From Candidatus Woesearchaeota archaeon (GTDB lineage: Archaea; Nanobdellota; Nanobdellia; Woesearchaeales; UBA525): a DNA stretch of 41,779 bases. Both the position numbers and the translations under genes were made by a program. This document shows, piece by piece, positions 30,783 to 38,944 of the stretch. Within the stretch, counting starts at the first letter, position 1. Each line of letters opens with the position of its first letter. A model generated the notes under the pieces. The model was not told the origin of the DNA, did no database searches, and was given only the letters and a program-made list of their open reading frames with translations. The DNA lies in NCBI GenBank assembly GCA_018221165.1, contig JAAOYD010000033.1, positions 1-41,779 of the forward strand, in the 5' to 3' direction.

Positions 30783-33047
30783 TTATACCTCCAGTTTTTT
30801 CGTCTTTAGGAGTAAGCTGTTCGTGACGACGCTGACGCTGCTCAACGCCATGGCCGCGCCCGCGATAATCGGACTCAAAAGGATACCAAAAGTAGGATAC
30901 AATAACCCAGCCGCAATGGGCACGCCTAATGTATTATAGATGAACGCCCAGAACAAGTTCTGCTTAATCTTCCCCATAGTGAGCCGACTCAATCTGATAG
31001 CCTTGGGCACGTCGCGTAAATCATCTTTCATCAGCACGACGTTACCAGTCTCCATAGCGACATCAGTACCAGAGCCCATGGCAATGCCAATGTCAGCTTG
31101 CGCCAACGCAGGACTATCATTAATCCCATCACCAACCATGGCAACTTTCGCATCGTCTTTCTGCAGCTTCTTCACATAGGCCGCTTTCTGGTCAGGCAAG
31201 ACCGAAGCAAACACCTTCGAAATTCCCGCCTGCTTCGCGATGGCCTGAGCTGTGCGTTCATTGTCACCAGTAATCATGTAGACGTCGATACCCATCTTTT
31301 GCAATTGCTTCACTGCTTGGGCGCTGTGCTCCTTGATCGTATCAGCAACCGCGATGAGCCCTAAGAGCTCACGGCCGTTCGCAAGGAGCATGACAGTCTT
31401 GCCTTCGCGCTCTAACGTGTGCATCTGCTTCTCGATGGATTTCACAGCAATCTTGTGCTTCGCCATGAGTTTGTCATTGCCGAAATAATAGGTGATGCCT
31501 TTGAGCTTCGCTTGAATGCCATGTCCAGGGACTGCCTGGAAGCTAGTTGCTTTCCCAAGAGCAAGCTTCTCCTGCTTCCCTTTCGCCACAATCGCATCAG
31601 CGAGCGGGTGTTCGCTGCCTTGTTCGATGCTCGCAGCCAGGGTCAAGAGCGCTTTCTGTGAGATCTTCCCTACAGGAATAATATCTGTCACCACAGGCTC
31701 GCCGTTCGTAATCGTGCCAGTCTTATCGAACACGATAGCTTTCAGCTTGTGTGCCATCTCCAACGCCTCGCCGCCTTTGATGAGGATGCCATTCTTCGCT
31801 CCCAAACCAGTGCCAACCATGATAGCTGTTGGCGTAGCAAGTCCGAGCGCGCAGGGACAAGCAATGACAAGGACACTGACAGCGGTAATGATGCCGAAGC
31901 CGACACCCATATTACCCAGCGTAGACCAGAAGAGTAACGTCAGAATCGCGATACCAATAATAGTAGGAACAAAGTAGCTGCTCACCACATCAGCGAAGCG
32001 CTGGATTGGCGCTTTCGTGCCTTGGGCTTCTTCGACGAGCTTGACGATGCGACTCAAGGTTGTATTCGCGCCGACCTTCGTCGCTTTGAACGTAAAGCTT
32101 CCATGCTTGTTAATTGTCGCGCCAATGACGTCATCGCCTTTCTTCTTCCCAACAGGAATACTCTCCCCAGTAATCATGCTTTCATCAAGCGAGGAATGAC
32201 CTTCGACAATGACGCCATCGACTGGCACTTTCTCACCAGGCTTCACAATAACAAGATCGCCAACTTTGACATCATCAATAGGAATCTTCAACTCCTTGCC
32301 ACCACGCAATACCGTCGCAGTCTTTGGAGACAGACCAACAAGCTTCTTGATAGCATCGCTGGTCTTGCCTTTCGCTTTCAGCTCAAGCAATTTCCCCATC
32401 AAAATAAGTGTAATAATCGTTGTAGCCGCTTCGAAGTACTGCCCGGTTTTCTCCATCGCGTAGAACACGATGTAAATGCTGTAGAAGTAGGCGACAGTCG
32501 TGCCCATGGCAATCAAGGTATCCATATTGCTCGTACCGTTTTTCAGCGCAGCCCATGCTCCTTTGTAGAACTGCCAGCCAACGATGAACTGCACAGGCGT
32601 GGCAAGCACGAAGAGCAAGCCCATCGCTCCGGGCATATCCCAGCCGACATAGAACAAGCCATCTGTCATGAAGAACATACCAATGATTAACGCAGGAACG
32701 CTGAAGATGAGACTCAGATGAAACAACTTTGTTAATCTATCGACTTCTGCTTTCTCACGTTGCGCTCTGAGTTCATAGGGGTCTACTTTCTTGCGAGGCT
32801 CTTCAGATTGTGATGGGGTATTTTGGGGTGTTGGTTCATCTTCCATATTAATTACTTCATAGCCACGCTTCTCAATCGCAGCGGATAAATCTGCAACAGT
32901 CGCAGAGCTATTATGTTCAACTGTCGCTCGCTCAGTAGCATAATTCACGTTCGCCTCTTGCACTCCTGGCACTTTCTTCAGCGCCTTGGTGAGGAGTGTA
33001 GAACAGCTCGCGCAGTGCATGCCACCGATGGTAAGCTCAGTCTTCAT
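30783..33047 (-). CDS. copA: Copper-exporting P1B-type ATPase, CopA
   Basis: 754 residues with one N-terminal HMA domain (GGMHCASC, C12 and C15), a charged linker, eight predicted transmembrane helices and a P-type ATPase core. The transport helix holds CPC (ACPCALGLATPTAIM), which marks Cu(I)/Ag(I) specificity. The phosphorylation site is DKTGTITNGEP, the nucleotide domain has SEHPLADAIV, and the hinge is VGDGINDSPAL. The gene overlaps the surface-protein stop by 1 base (TAATG). It would export Cu(I) under control of the ArsR-type gene at 35514-35858. Confidence 0.96.
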   Translation of the reverse strand: MKTELTIGGMHCASCSTLLTKALKKVPGVQEANVNYATERATVEHNSSATVADLSAAIEKRGYEVINMEDEPTPQNTPSQSEEPRKKVDPYELRAQREKAEVDRLTKLFHLSLIFSVPALIIGMFFMTDGLFYVGWDMPGAMGLLFVLATPVQFIVGWQFYKGAWAALKNGTSNMDTLIAMGTTVAYFYSIYIVFYAMEKTGQYFEAATTIITLILMGKLLELKAKGKTSDAIKKLVGLSPKTATVLRGGKELKIPIDDVKVGDLVIVKPGEKVPVDGVIVEGHSSLDESMITGESIPVGKKKGDDVIGATINKHGSFTFKATKVGANTTLSRIVKLVEEAQGTKAPIQRFADVVSSYFVPTIIGIAILTLLFWSTLGNMGVGFGIITAVSVLVIACPCALGLATPTAIMVGTGLGAKNGILIKGGEALEMAHKLKAIVFDKTGTITNGEPVVTDIIPVGKISQKALLTLAASIEQGSEHPLADAIVAKGKQEKLALGKATSFQAVPGHGIQAKLKGITYYFGNDKLMAKHKIAVKSIEKQMHTLEREGKTVMLLANGRELLGLIAVADTIKEHSAQAVKQLQKMGIDVYMITGDNERTAQAIAKQAGISKVFASVLPDQKAAYVKKLQKDDAKVAMVGDGINDSPALAQADIGIAMGSGTDVAMETGNVVLMKDDLRDVPKAIRLSRLTMGKIKQNLFWAFIYNTLGVPIAAGLLYPTFGILLSPIIAGAAMALSSVSVVTNSLLLKTKKLEV

Positions 33048-34381
33048 TATTTCCTCCGTACAAAGTAGAGGGTCAACGCGAGCATGACCAACGCTGCGAC
33101 GATCCAGGCCCAGGCCATCTCGAAGGGCATGTCTCTATAGTAGAAGCGATTGATAATCTCCAGCTCAATAGTACGGTCGAGCACAACTTCTTCGTTGAAG
33201 CTGTTCAGGAAGGTGACGCGGACCGGCAAGGCTAAGTCATCTTCTTCCGCGAGAATTTCGAATGTTGCGTTCGCGTTCGCTCCGGGTGACAAGCTACCAA
33301 GATACACCTCGCTTGGAGCAGTGAGTAAACGATAGTCTTCACTCTCAACCAACTCTATCTTGACAAAACGCATCTCAGTCAACGCACGGTTCGCCACAGA
33401 GATTGTTGCCTTACCTGCAAAGTCTGTACTCCGTAAGTCAGTACTCAATAACTCAACAAACACATTTGGTTCCATATCAATCAAGATGGGAATCTCAATG
33501 CGAGCGTGGAAGGGATTATTGTCTTCATCGTTGTAGTTGACGTAGAGTGGGACTGCATAGATGTCTGGTGTCGCTCCTGGCAAGGCTCTGATAGGGATGC
33601 GAACTTCAATCTCACTTTGCGGTTCTAAGTCAGGGACTTGAACCCGAGTCGCGCCGCCACTCGGCGCAACCGCTGTAAACGCAGTGGGGATGCGTTCTTT
33701 GCCGCCGGACACCATCATCGGCGTGGCACCGGAGAGCGGGCTCTGTCCTGAAGCGACTTTCCTATTCACTTCCTCTAATCGGGCATTAATCATTGACTGA
33801 ACCGCAAGCGAGTTCTCCATATTCGCATTGACATCGTAGCTGTCTGTAAAATCAAGGTGGATGTCGATGTTGCGCAAGGGCTGGTCATCGAAGTTCCTGA
33901 TTAAGAGAATGAGTTCTCCTTCTTCACCTGGACGAAGACGCTCAGGCTCCTGCCGAACTTCTTGCAGACCAACACGAGCGTTGAAGGTTTGGATGTTGAT
34001 ATCAAATTCGCGCTCTTGATAAGGAGCATCTTGTGAACGAGCAAAGGTGACTCTCAAAGGTGCGAGGCCATCGTTCGCTCCTGGCGCCACTTTGATCTGG
34101 AATTGAAGACGTTGCAGACCTGAAACAGTAAACTGCTTGGCTCGTTCAACATCTTGTGTATCAAGAAGCTCGAACGGGTATTCAGCGATGACTTCAAGCT
34201 TGGCATCGTTCGCCGCATCGCCGTTGTTCGTCACCTCGAGGAAGAGGTCAAAGGTCTGGCCTGGTTGCACTGGGCTCGGGTTGTAGCTGAGGAGGGCGAC
34301 ATCGAGGTTAGCTTCCGCTGCCAGTGCAGGAGTCACGGCGAGGAGCAGTACTACCACCAGTATACTGAGTTGTCGTATCAT
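33047..34381 (-). CDS. CARDB/COG1361-type surface protein of the copper operon
   Basis: 444 residues: signal peptide (QLSILVVVLLLAVTPALAA), two or more CARDB-like immunoglobulin domains with the typical NLDVALLSYNPSPVQPGQTF, VTNNGDAANDAKLEV, EEGELILLIRNFDDQPL and SIEVRIPIRALP-type strands, and a C-terminal transmembrane anchor (AWIVAALVMLALTLYFV). It resembles archaeal S-layer-associated proteins. It lies between copA and the Met-rich membrane protein, which suggests an extracytoplasmic scaffold or copper partner. No conserved metal-ligand cluster stands out. The stop overlaps the CopA start by one base. Confidence 0.82.
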   Translation of the reverse strand: MIRQLSILVVVLLLAVTPALAAEANLDVALLSYNPSPVQPGQTFDLFLEVTNNGDAANDAKLEVIAEYPFELLDTQDVERAKQFTVSGLQRLQFQIKVAPGANDGLAPLRVTFARSQDAPYQEREFDINIQTFNARVGLQEVRQEPERLRPGEEGELILLIRNFDDQPLRNIDIHLDFTDSYDVNANMENSLAVQSMINARLEEVNRKVASGQSPLSGATPMMVSGGKERIPTAFTAVAPSGGATRVQVPDLEPQSEIEVRIPIRALPGATPDIYAVPLYVNYNDEDNNPFHARIEIPILIDMEPNVFVELLSTDLRSTDFAGKATISVANRALTEMRFVKIELVESEDYRLLTAPSEVYLGSLSPGANANATFEILAEEDDLALPVRVTFLNSFNEEVVLDRTIELEIINRFYYRDMPFEMAWAWIVAALVMLALTLYFVRRK

Positions 34382-34385
34382 GTTC

Positions 34386-35300
34386 TTACCCCATAAATAT
34401 ACTGGGCGGTGCCCAGATGATGATCGCTGTCAATGCGGCGAGGACCAGGAGGCTCACACCAAGGAAAGGAAGGAAACTCATCGGGACGCGTTGCACGTCC
34501 TTGCCTTCGACCATCTCTTCGAAGAGCATGTAGCTGAACCCAATAAGGATGATGATGTTGAGCACTAGGAAGAATGGCATGAAGATGTGCACGTGGTTGG
34601 TGAACATCATCACGGTAATCATCGCGCCCATGGTACCACCCATGAGGCCTGCCATGAGTCCTTCCATGATGCCCATAACACCACAGCAGTTGCCGGTCCA
34701 GGCGCCAACCGCACTCGCGAGGAGCATGCCGACGAAGGCTCCCATGAAGAAGCCGTTCGTGGCACCGAGGACTGCACCGACGAGCATGCCCGTCTGCATG
34801 CCAATAGTCATGCCTATCATCATGCCGAGCATGCAGCCGACTGTGCCTCTGTAGGATTTGAAGTGCCAGATTGCGCCTGCGAGGAAAGCAACGCTAATTG
34901 CGAGATAGACACCCCACCACATCCTGATTTCGAAGAAACCTGGATTTCTCATGCCTGCGTAGTAGAGGGCTGCGAGTTCCAGGATAATGAAGAGGATGAG
35001 ACTGGCGAAGACGTACCCAACCATCTTGCGTTCGATTGCGTACTTCTTCTTGTCGGAGAGGAATTCTTTGGTTCGTTCTCGGATTGAAGGTCGGAGTTCA
35101 GGGTTCAACGACGCGCGGTAGCCCTTGCTCTTGAAGAGCGCGACGAGCTTCGTCGCTTTGACGGTCTTGTCATGTTCGACCTCGACGCAGTCGCCTTTGA
35201 AAGAGAATGAGGTGATACCTTTGTGTTTGTCTAGTACTCTCCCGAGCACTTTGACGCAGCTGTCGCATTCGATGTCCGAGGAATACAACTTAGTCTTCAT
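34386..35300 (-). CDS. Met-rich membrane protein with N-terminal HMA domain
   Basis: 304 residues when started at the ATG at 35300, which overlaps the CopZ-like gene by 11 bases; a start at 35318 would overlap more. Residues 1-60 form an HMA-like domain with DIECDSC (C12, C15). Two helices follow (about 95-115 and 128-147). A Met/Gly-rich membrane region then holds 16 methionines between residues 155 and 234, with patterns such as GMMIGMTIGMQTGM and LMAGLMGGTMGAM, plus NCC at 204-206 and HVH at 236-238. Two more helices end the protein. It may be a Cu(I) channel or transporter with its own chaperone domain. I recognise no family. Confidence 0.8.
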   Translation of the reverse strand: MKTKLYSSDIECDSCVKVLGRVLDKHKGITSFSFKGDCVEVEHDKTVKATKLVALFKSKGYRASLNPELRPSIRERTKEFLSDKKKYAIERKMVGYVFASLILFIILELAALYYAGMRNPGFFEIRMWWGVYLAISVAFLAGAIWHFKSYRGTVGCMLGMMIGMTIGMQTGMLVGAVLGATNGFFMGAFVGMLLASAVGAWTGNCCGVMGIMEGLMAGLMGGTMGAMITVMMFTNHVHIFMPFFLVLNIIILIGFSYMLFEEMVEGKDVQRVPMSFLPFLGVSLLVLAALTAIIIWAPPSIFMG

Positions 35301-35502
35301 AGGACACCTTATACTCACCGAGTGCTTCGATGGCTGCTTTCAGCTCAGCAGTATCTTTGTCTGTTTCAAAGTTGACCGTGCCTGTTTGCGTTGCGTCATC
35401 AACGGTAATAGAAACGTTAGTTACACCGAGGTCTTCGAGCTCTTCCTGGATGAGCATGCTGCAGCTCTTGCAGTGCATGCCTTTAACAGTGAATGAGGTC
35501 AT
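35290..35502 (-). CDS. copZ: CopZ-like HMA copper chaperone
   Basis: 70 residues of a single HMA domain: MTSFTVKGMHCKSCSMLI, with metal ligands C11 and C14 in MHCKSC, and the beta-alpha-beta pattern VSITVDDATQTGTVNF. Such chaperones carry Cu(I) to CopA. The next gene on the strand starts 11 bases before its stop. It is 11 bases downstream of the ArsR-type gene. Confidence 0.9.
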   Translation of the reverse strand: MTSFTVKGMHCKSCSMLIQEELEDLGVTNVSITVDDATQTGTVNFETDKDTAELKAAIEALGEYKVSYED

Positions 35503-35513
35503 GGTTTTCCCTC

Positions 35514-35858
35514 CTAGTGTTTAGCGCAGCATTCTACGATGCAGTGGGTATGCACATGCTGGTCGATGAGCTGCATGAGCGGCTCAATGGTCTCTTTGTT
35601 AATGCTGTAGATTCTGAATTTTCCATCTCGTTTGCTCGTGACGAAGCCGTTCTCCTCCAGCTGTCGGAGGCAATGGCTCACGCAGGTCTGTTCAAGATTT
35701 GTGAGTTGGATGATGTCGCTGACGCTCTTCTCGCCAGTTCTCAACGCTTTGATGATGTGCATACGGTTGGTGTTGCCTAAGGTGCCGAAGAAACGGGCGT
35801 AGCCTTCGCAGAGGCAGTTGCTGCCTTTGCACAGGTCGCAATCGCATGTATCACTCAT
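35514..35858 (-). CDS. ArsR-family metal-sensing repressor
   Basis: 114 residues. The winged helix is SVSDIIQLTNLEQTCVSHCLRQLEENGFV. Metal ligands are clustered at both ends: CDCDLCKGSNCLC (residues 5-17) and HTHCIVECCAKH at the C-terminus, with one further cysteine in the recognition helix region. This fits a Cu(I)/Ag(I) or other thiophilic metal sensor that leaves DNA on metal binding. The TATA box at 35881-35889 and an operator at 35856-35877 overlap its start, so autoregulation is likely. It leads the six-gene copper operon. Confidence 0.9.
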   Translation of the reverse strand: MSDTCDCDLCKGSNCLCEGYARFFGTLGNTNRMHIIKALRTGEKSVSDIIQLTNLEQTCVSHCLRQLEENGFVTSKRDGKFRIYSINKETIEPLMQLIDQHVHTHCIVECCAKH

Positions 35859-35877
35859 ATGATAAGAATTTCATATG
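35856..35877. promoter_or_regulatory. Operator of the copper operon
   Basis: A perfect inverted repeat, CATATGA (35856-35862) and TCATATG (35871-35877) separated by 8 bases, overlaps the ATG and lies just downstream of the TATA box. This is the position for a repressor that blocks RNA polymerase. Confidence 0.7.
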
Positions 35878-35880
35878 TTA

Positions 35881-35889
35881 CTTATATAG
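35881..35889 (-). promoter_or_regulatory. TATA box of the copper operon
   Basis: Reads CTATATAAG on the minus strand, centred 27 bases before the ATG at 35858 (leaderless). Confidence 0.6.
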
Positions 35890-35919
35890 TTTGTGGTTGA
35901 TTAGTGTGGGATTTTCCAC

Positions 35920-36351
35920 CTAACTTCGCCATGTGCGATGCCCATAGAAGGGAGAGTTCCTCGTGACGTCAAGGCCGACGAAAACTGAAAAGGTATCACC
36001 CGGAGCAATGACGATATAGCGCTCATGAGGAACATGGTAACGCATGATTGACTCTTTCAAGCAAGTAGGAGATACTGTGATACCAGTACAGCGTGCATGA
36101 GCATCCCCACTACCTTCATCAATAATAGCTTGACCACCTTTGCCAATCTTGAGATGATTTTGACTCCGAAAGAGGTTCTGTGCCAAGACTCGTGTCTCGA
36201 ACCAGAAGAAATCAATAGGGGATGGACTCATAGCCTCATATCTGAAGCCAATGTGTTGTGGATTATCTGTCAACCGTCCATTCAATAACTCGGCGACTTT
36301 CTCGAGCTCTTCATTACTACAGAGAATAGTCGTGTGAAAGCTTTCAATCAT
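35920..36351 (-). CDS. Unknown soluble protein, 143 residues
   Basis: Not recognised. Mixed alpha/beta sequence without signal peptide: helix near 12-27 (NEELEKVAELLNGRLTDN), then PIDFFWFETRVLAQNLF, and a C-terminal beta-rich part with several histidines (VPHERYIVIAP). A TATA-like ATAAATATTC at about 36372-36381 lies 25 bases before the ATG, which supports expression. Its position between the copper operon and the membrane regulator is not informative. Confidence 0.6.
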   Translation of the reverse strand: MIESFHTTILCSNEELEKVAELLNGRLTDNPQHIGFRYEAMSPSPIDFFWFETRVLAQNLFRSQNHLKIGKGGQAIIDEGSGDAHARCTGITVSPTCLKESIMRYHVPHERYIVIAPGDTFSVFVGLDVTRNSPFYGHRTWRS

Positions 36352-36385
36352 ATGACGGAGCTAAGGGGAGAATATTTATGCTTTG

Positions 36386-37060
36386 CTATTTTAGCACGAG
36401 AATATTCCCGCGACCTTTCTTGAGTTTCTCAATCTTGCCTTTCGCTTCGAGTTCTGCAACAACAAGAGAAACTTTCGCTTCGCTGTGGGGAAGATGCTTA
36501 CGCAAATCTTTCTGCGTGATGCGGCCGCCTTCGTGTTTGATGATAGTTAGAACCTGAGCAGCCATATCTTCTTCGCCGTTGCCATTCTGCCCATTCCGGT
36601 GGTGCATGCGCGGCATGATGATGGCGAGGGAAGTAGCGAAGACGAGCAAGCCGACAAGGATGAGTGCTGGCCAAGGAAAGTCGACTTCGTTTTCTATGAT
36701 GACTGATTCCGGGTCAAGTTCTTCCAAGTCATTGAGTAAGTCTTCTTCTTCGGTGAGGTCGGGAAGGAGGAAAAGATCAAAAGTGAACTCACCATCATGC
36801 TGGACATTGACTGTTTCACGAGAGGTCATGTTCAGACCGTATTCAGGATAGGTAACGATGATTGTATATTCACCTTGCGGTACTTCAAAGCTATATTCGC
36901 CGTCGGTGCTGAGCATGCGTTGCGTTGGTTGTGTGTCAATCTCAACAAGGATGTTGGATGCGACTTCTAACTCCGCTGTGTAGATAGTGCCCTGGAGGGT
37001 TGCTGCAGTTGCAAGCGGGATAAGAAAGAGCGTCATAAGCATAAGTAAGACGGGTCGCAT
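36386..37060 (-). CDS. Membrane-anchored winged-helix regulator (COG2512-like)
   Basis: 224 residues from ATG 37060 (a longer in-frame start lies beyond the promoter; a TATA-like ATTAAATAT is at about 37082-37090). Order: signal peptide (MRPVLLMLMTLFLIPLATAA), a small beta domain of the carboxypeptidase-regulatory type (GEYSFEVPQGEYTIIVTYPEY), a transmembrane helix (FPWPALILVGLLVFATSLAIIM), and a cytoplasmic winged helix (AAQVLTIIKHEGGRITQKDLRK, then HSEAKVSLVVAELEAKGKIEK). This is the layout of archaeal one-piece membrane sensors that act on transcription directly. The target may be the divergent coiled-coil gene at 37306. Confidence 0.82.
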   Translation of the reverse strand: MRPVLLMLMTLFLIPLATAATLQGTIYTAELEVASNILVEIDTQPTQRMLSTDGEYSFEVPQGEYTIIVTYPEYGLNMTSRETVNVQHDGEFTFDLFLLPDLTEEEDLLNDLEELDPESVIIENEVDFPWPALILVGLLVFATSLAIIMPRMHHRNGQNGNGEEDMAAQVLTIIKHEGGRITQKDLRKHLPHSEAKVSLVVAELEAKGKIEKLKKGRGNILVLK

Positions 37061-37305
37061 AGGAAAAGCGGAGTTTCGGTGATATTTAATGGTATTGTAC
37101 AAAACAAACCCCTTCACAGTCTAAAATAATACCTACAGCTGTTTGTATCTATTTTTTCGTATTTCTAAGTTTTTTAGAGGATATTTTAGCCCCTATAAAG
37201 TTTCGTAAAGTTATTTTCATCTTTTCAAAGCGACCTCTGAAAGTATGTTTATAAGCGATAGTGCGCTAACCAAGCGTTAACGATTACCACTGAGGTGCAA
37301 ACAAC

Positions 37306-38490
37306 ATGAAGAAATTGTTCAGTATTTTGATTATCGCCATGTTCGTGATGAGCATGGTACCACTGGCATTCGCTGAGAACGAGAGCGAAGACGCAGACCC
37401 AAGTGAAGAAGCTCCGCCGATGCCGCCCGAGAGGGATCGCGAGGAGATGCAGAAACGCATCCAAGCGCGAAATGAAGAAATGAAGGAACACGCACAGCAG
37501 TTCCGAGAAAGCGTCAAGGAACGAAATGCGCAGTTCAGAGAGAACGTGAAAGAGCGCAACGAACAGTTCCGAGAAAACGTCAAGGACCGCAACGAACAAT
37601 TCAGAGAGAACGTCAAGGCACACATCGAACAGGCTCGGGAACGTAACGAGATGGCTAAGGAAAAGTACGAGCAGGCTCGTGAACGCTACAAGGAAGCCCA
37701 AGGTAAGGTGAACGAGGCTCGTGAGAAGTGGCAAGACTGTGAAGGTGACGAGAATGAAGCCTGCACAGCAGCACGCGAGAAGATTCGCGGCAACGCCAAG
37801 CCTTTCCTCGGCAACAGCGCCGACATGATTCTCCAGTCTTTAGAGCGAGTGTATGCACAAGTAGCTGGAAACGAGAATATGGATCCTGAGCGCCAGGAAG
37901 AGATTCTTGACGAGCTCGAAGAACAGATGGCTGAAGTTGAAGCTGCTAAGGCTGAAACTGAAGCTCTCGATGACAATAGCACCGACGACGAGATTAGAGA
38001 CGCTGCTGAAGGTGTCAGGAACTCATGGCAACACACCAAGGCGAAGATGAAGCGTGCCGCAGCCCATCACGCCTATGCTAGGCTTGGTAACATCATCGAG
38101 AAGCTTGAACATCTCGGAGAACGCACCGAGAATGCTATCGAAAAGCTCGACGCGAATGGCAAGGATGTGAGCAAAGCAAAAGAACTCCACAGCGAGTATC
38201 TCCGTCTTCTTGCTGAATCCCGTAGCGAATGGGAACTCGCCAAGCAAGTCTGGGAAGAACAGAAGGAAGCTGATGAAGTCGATGCTCAGGACTCAACTGC
38301 CCGTGAGCACTTCCAGAAGGCTCGTGAACTCGCGAAAGAAGCCAGAAGCAAACTTCGTGAAGTCGTGCGGGCCATCAAGGCCGCACACGGCGGCGATCTC
38401 CCTCCAGTGACTGAGGTGGAGCCAGAAGAAGAGGAAGACGACGACAGCGAGACTGGCGGCAACAAAACCGACAGTAACGAGACTGCCTAA
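37306..38490 (+). CDS. Secreted coiled-coil protein with 11-residue repeats
   Basis: 394 residues: signal peptide MKKLFSILIIAMFVMSMVPLAFA, then an acidic, proline-rich start, four 11-residue QFRENVKERNE-type repeats (about 65-108), a long charged helical region to about 370 (KAKELHSEYLRLLAESRSEW and similar), and an acidic, N/T-rich end. Repeats of 11 suggest a right-handed coiled coil. GAGGTG precedes the ATG by 9 bases; a TATA-like GTTTATAAG is at about 37247-37255. It is divergent from the membrane regulator. Function is unknown; a surface stalk or matrix protein is possible. Confidence 0.8.
   Translation: MKKLFSILIIAMFVMSMVPLAFAENESEDADPSEEAPPMPPERDREEMQKRIQARNEEMKEHAQQFRESVKERNAQFRENVKERNEQFRENVKDRNEQFRENVKAHIEQARERNEMAKEKYEQARERYKEAQGKVNEAREKWQDCEGDENEACTAAREKIRGNAKPFLGNSADMILQSLERVYAQVAGNENMDPERQEEILDELEEQMAEVEAAKAETEALDDNSTDDEIRDAAEGVRNSWQHTKAKMKRAAAHHAYARLGNIIEKLEHLGERTENAIEKLDANGKDVSKAKELHSEYLRLLAESRSEWELAKQVWEEQKEADEVDAQDSTAREHFQKARELAKEARSKLREVVRAIKAAHGGDLPPVTEVEPEEEEDDDSETGGNKTDSNETA
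37498..37629 (+). repeat. Four tandem 33-bp coding repeats
   Basis: Units 37498-37530, 37531-37563, 37564-37596 and 37597-37629 encode the QFRENVKERNE repeats. They are near-identical in DNA and could expand or contract by slippage. Confidence 0.8.
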
Positions 38491-38564
38491 ACCCTTTTTC
38501 CCAGTCCTTTATAAGTAAAGTATAAAAAGGGCGAAAGGGAAAAAGGACCAGAGAGGTGTATACT

Positions 38565-38813
38565 ATGAGAATACAGCTACTACTCACTATAACCGCCCTC
38601 GCACTGCTCTTGGTGGCATGCGGTGGAAAAGAGCTCGCGCCAGAACCAGAACCAATGCCCGAGCCCCCATCCGAAGTGCCATTAGCAGCAGATACTATCG
38701 ACGAGGAAACCCTAACTGAAATTGATGGTCTTGTGACGGAGCTCGACGAGCTGGATGCAGAACTGGATTTCAGCGATTTGGACGCTCTCGACGAGGAGCT
38801 TGATTTCAGCTAA
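38565..38813 (+). CDS. Small acidic lipoprotein
   Basis: 82 residues from ATG 38565. A GTG at 38556 is possible, but AGGTG lies 7 bases before the ATG. Signal peptide and lipobox LLLVACGG give a lipid-attached cysteine at residue 18 or so. A proline/glutamate linker (PEPEPMPEPPSEVP) and a Leu/Asp-rich acidic end with LDELDAELDF and LDALDEELDF follow. It probably sits on the outer face of the membrane. It follows the coiled-coil gene by 74 bases on the same strand and may be co-expressed. Confidence 0.75.
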   Translation: MRIQLLLTITALALLLVACGGKELAPEPEPMPEPPSEVPLAADTIDEETLTEIDGLVTELDELDAELDFSDLDALDEELDFS

Positions 38814-38823
38814 AGGGATAAAC

Positions 38824-38832
38824 TATTTAAAC
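38824..38832 (+). promoter_or_regulatory. Orphan TATA-like box
   Basis: TATTTAAAC stands alone in the 131-base gap after the lipoprotein gene. A T-rich run at about 38878-38897 follows. No plus-strand gene lies downstream, so a short RNA is possible. Confidence 0.25.
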
Positions 38833-38944
38833 ACCTGATTTCCACTAAATCATTGTCGTGTGTTAAGGCATTGTTGCTCTTTTTTTCTTATTCTTTTCAA
38901 TCCCTAGCTAGAAAGCTGTAGAATAAACGTGTTCTGAGGGGGAA

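Noticed and set aside
37498..37629. Tandem 33-bp repeats as a CRISPR array
   Set aside because: The units are directly adjacent, have no spacers, and are in frame inside a coding gene.
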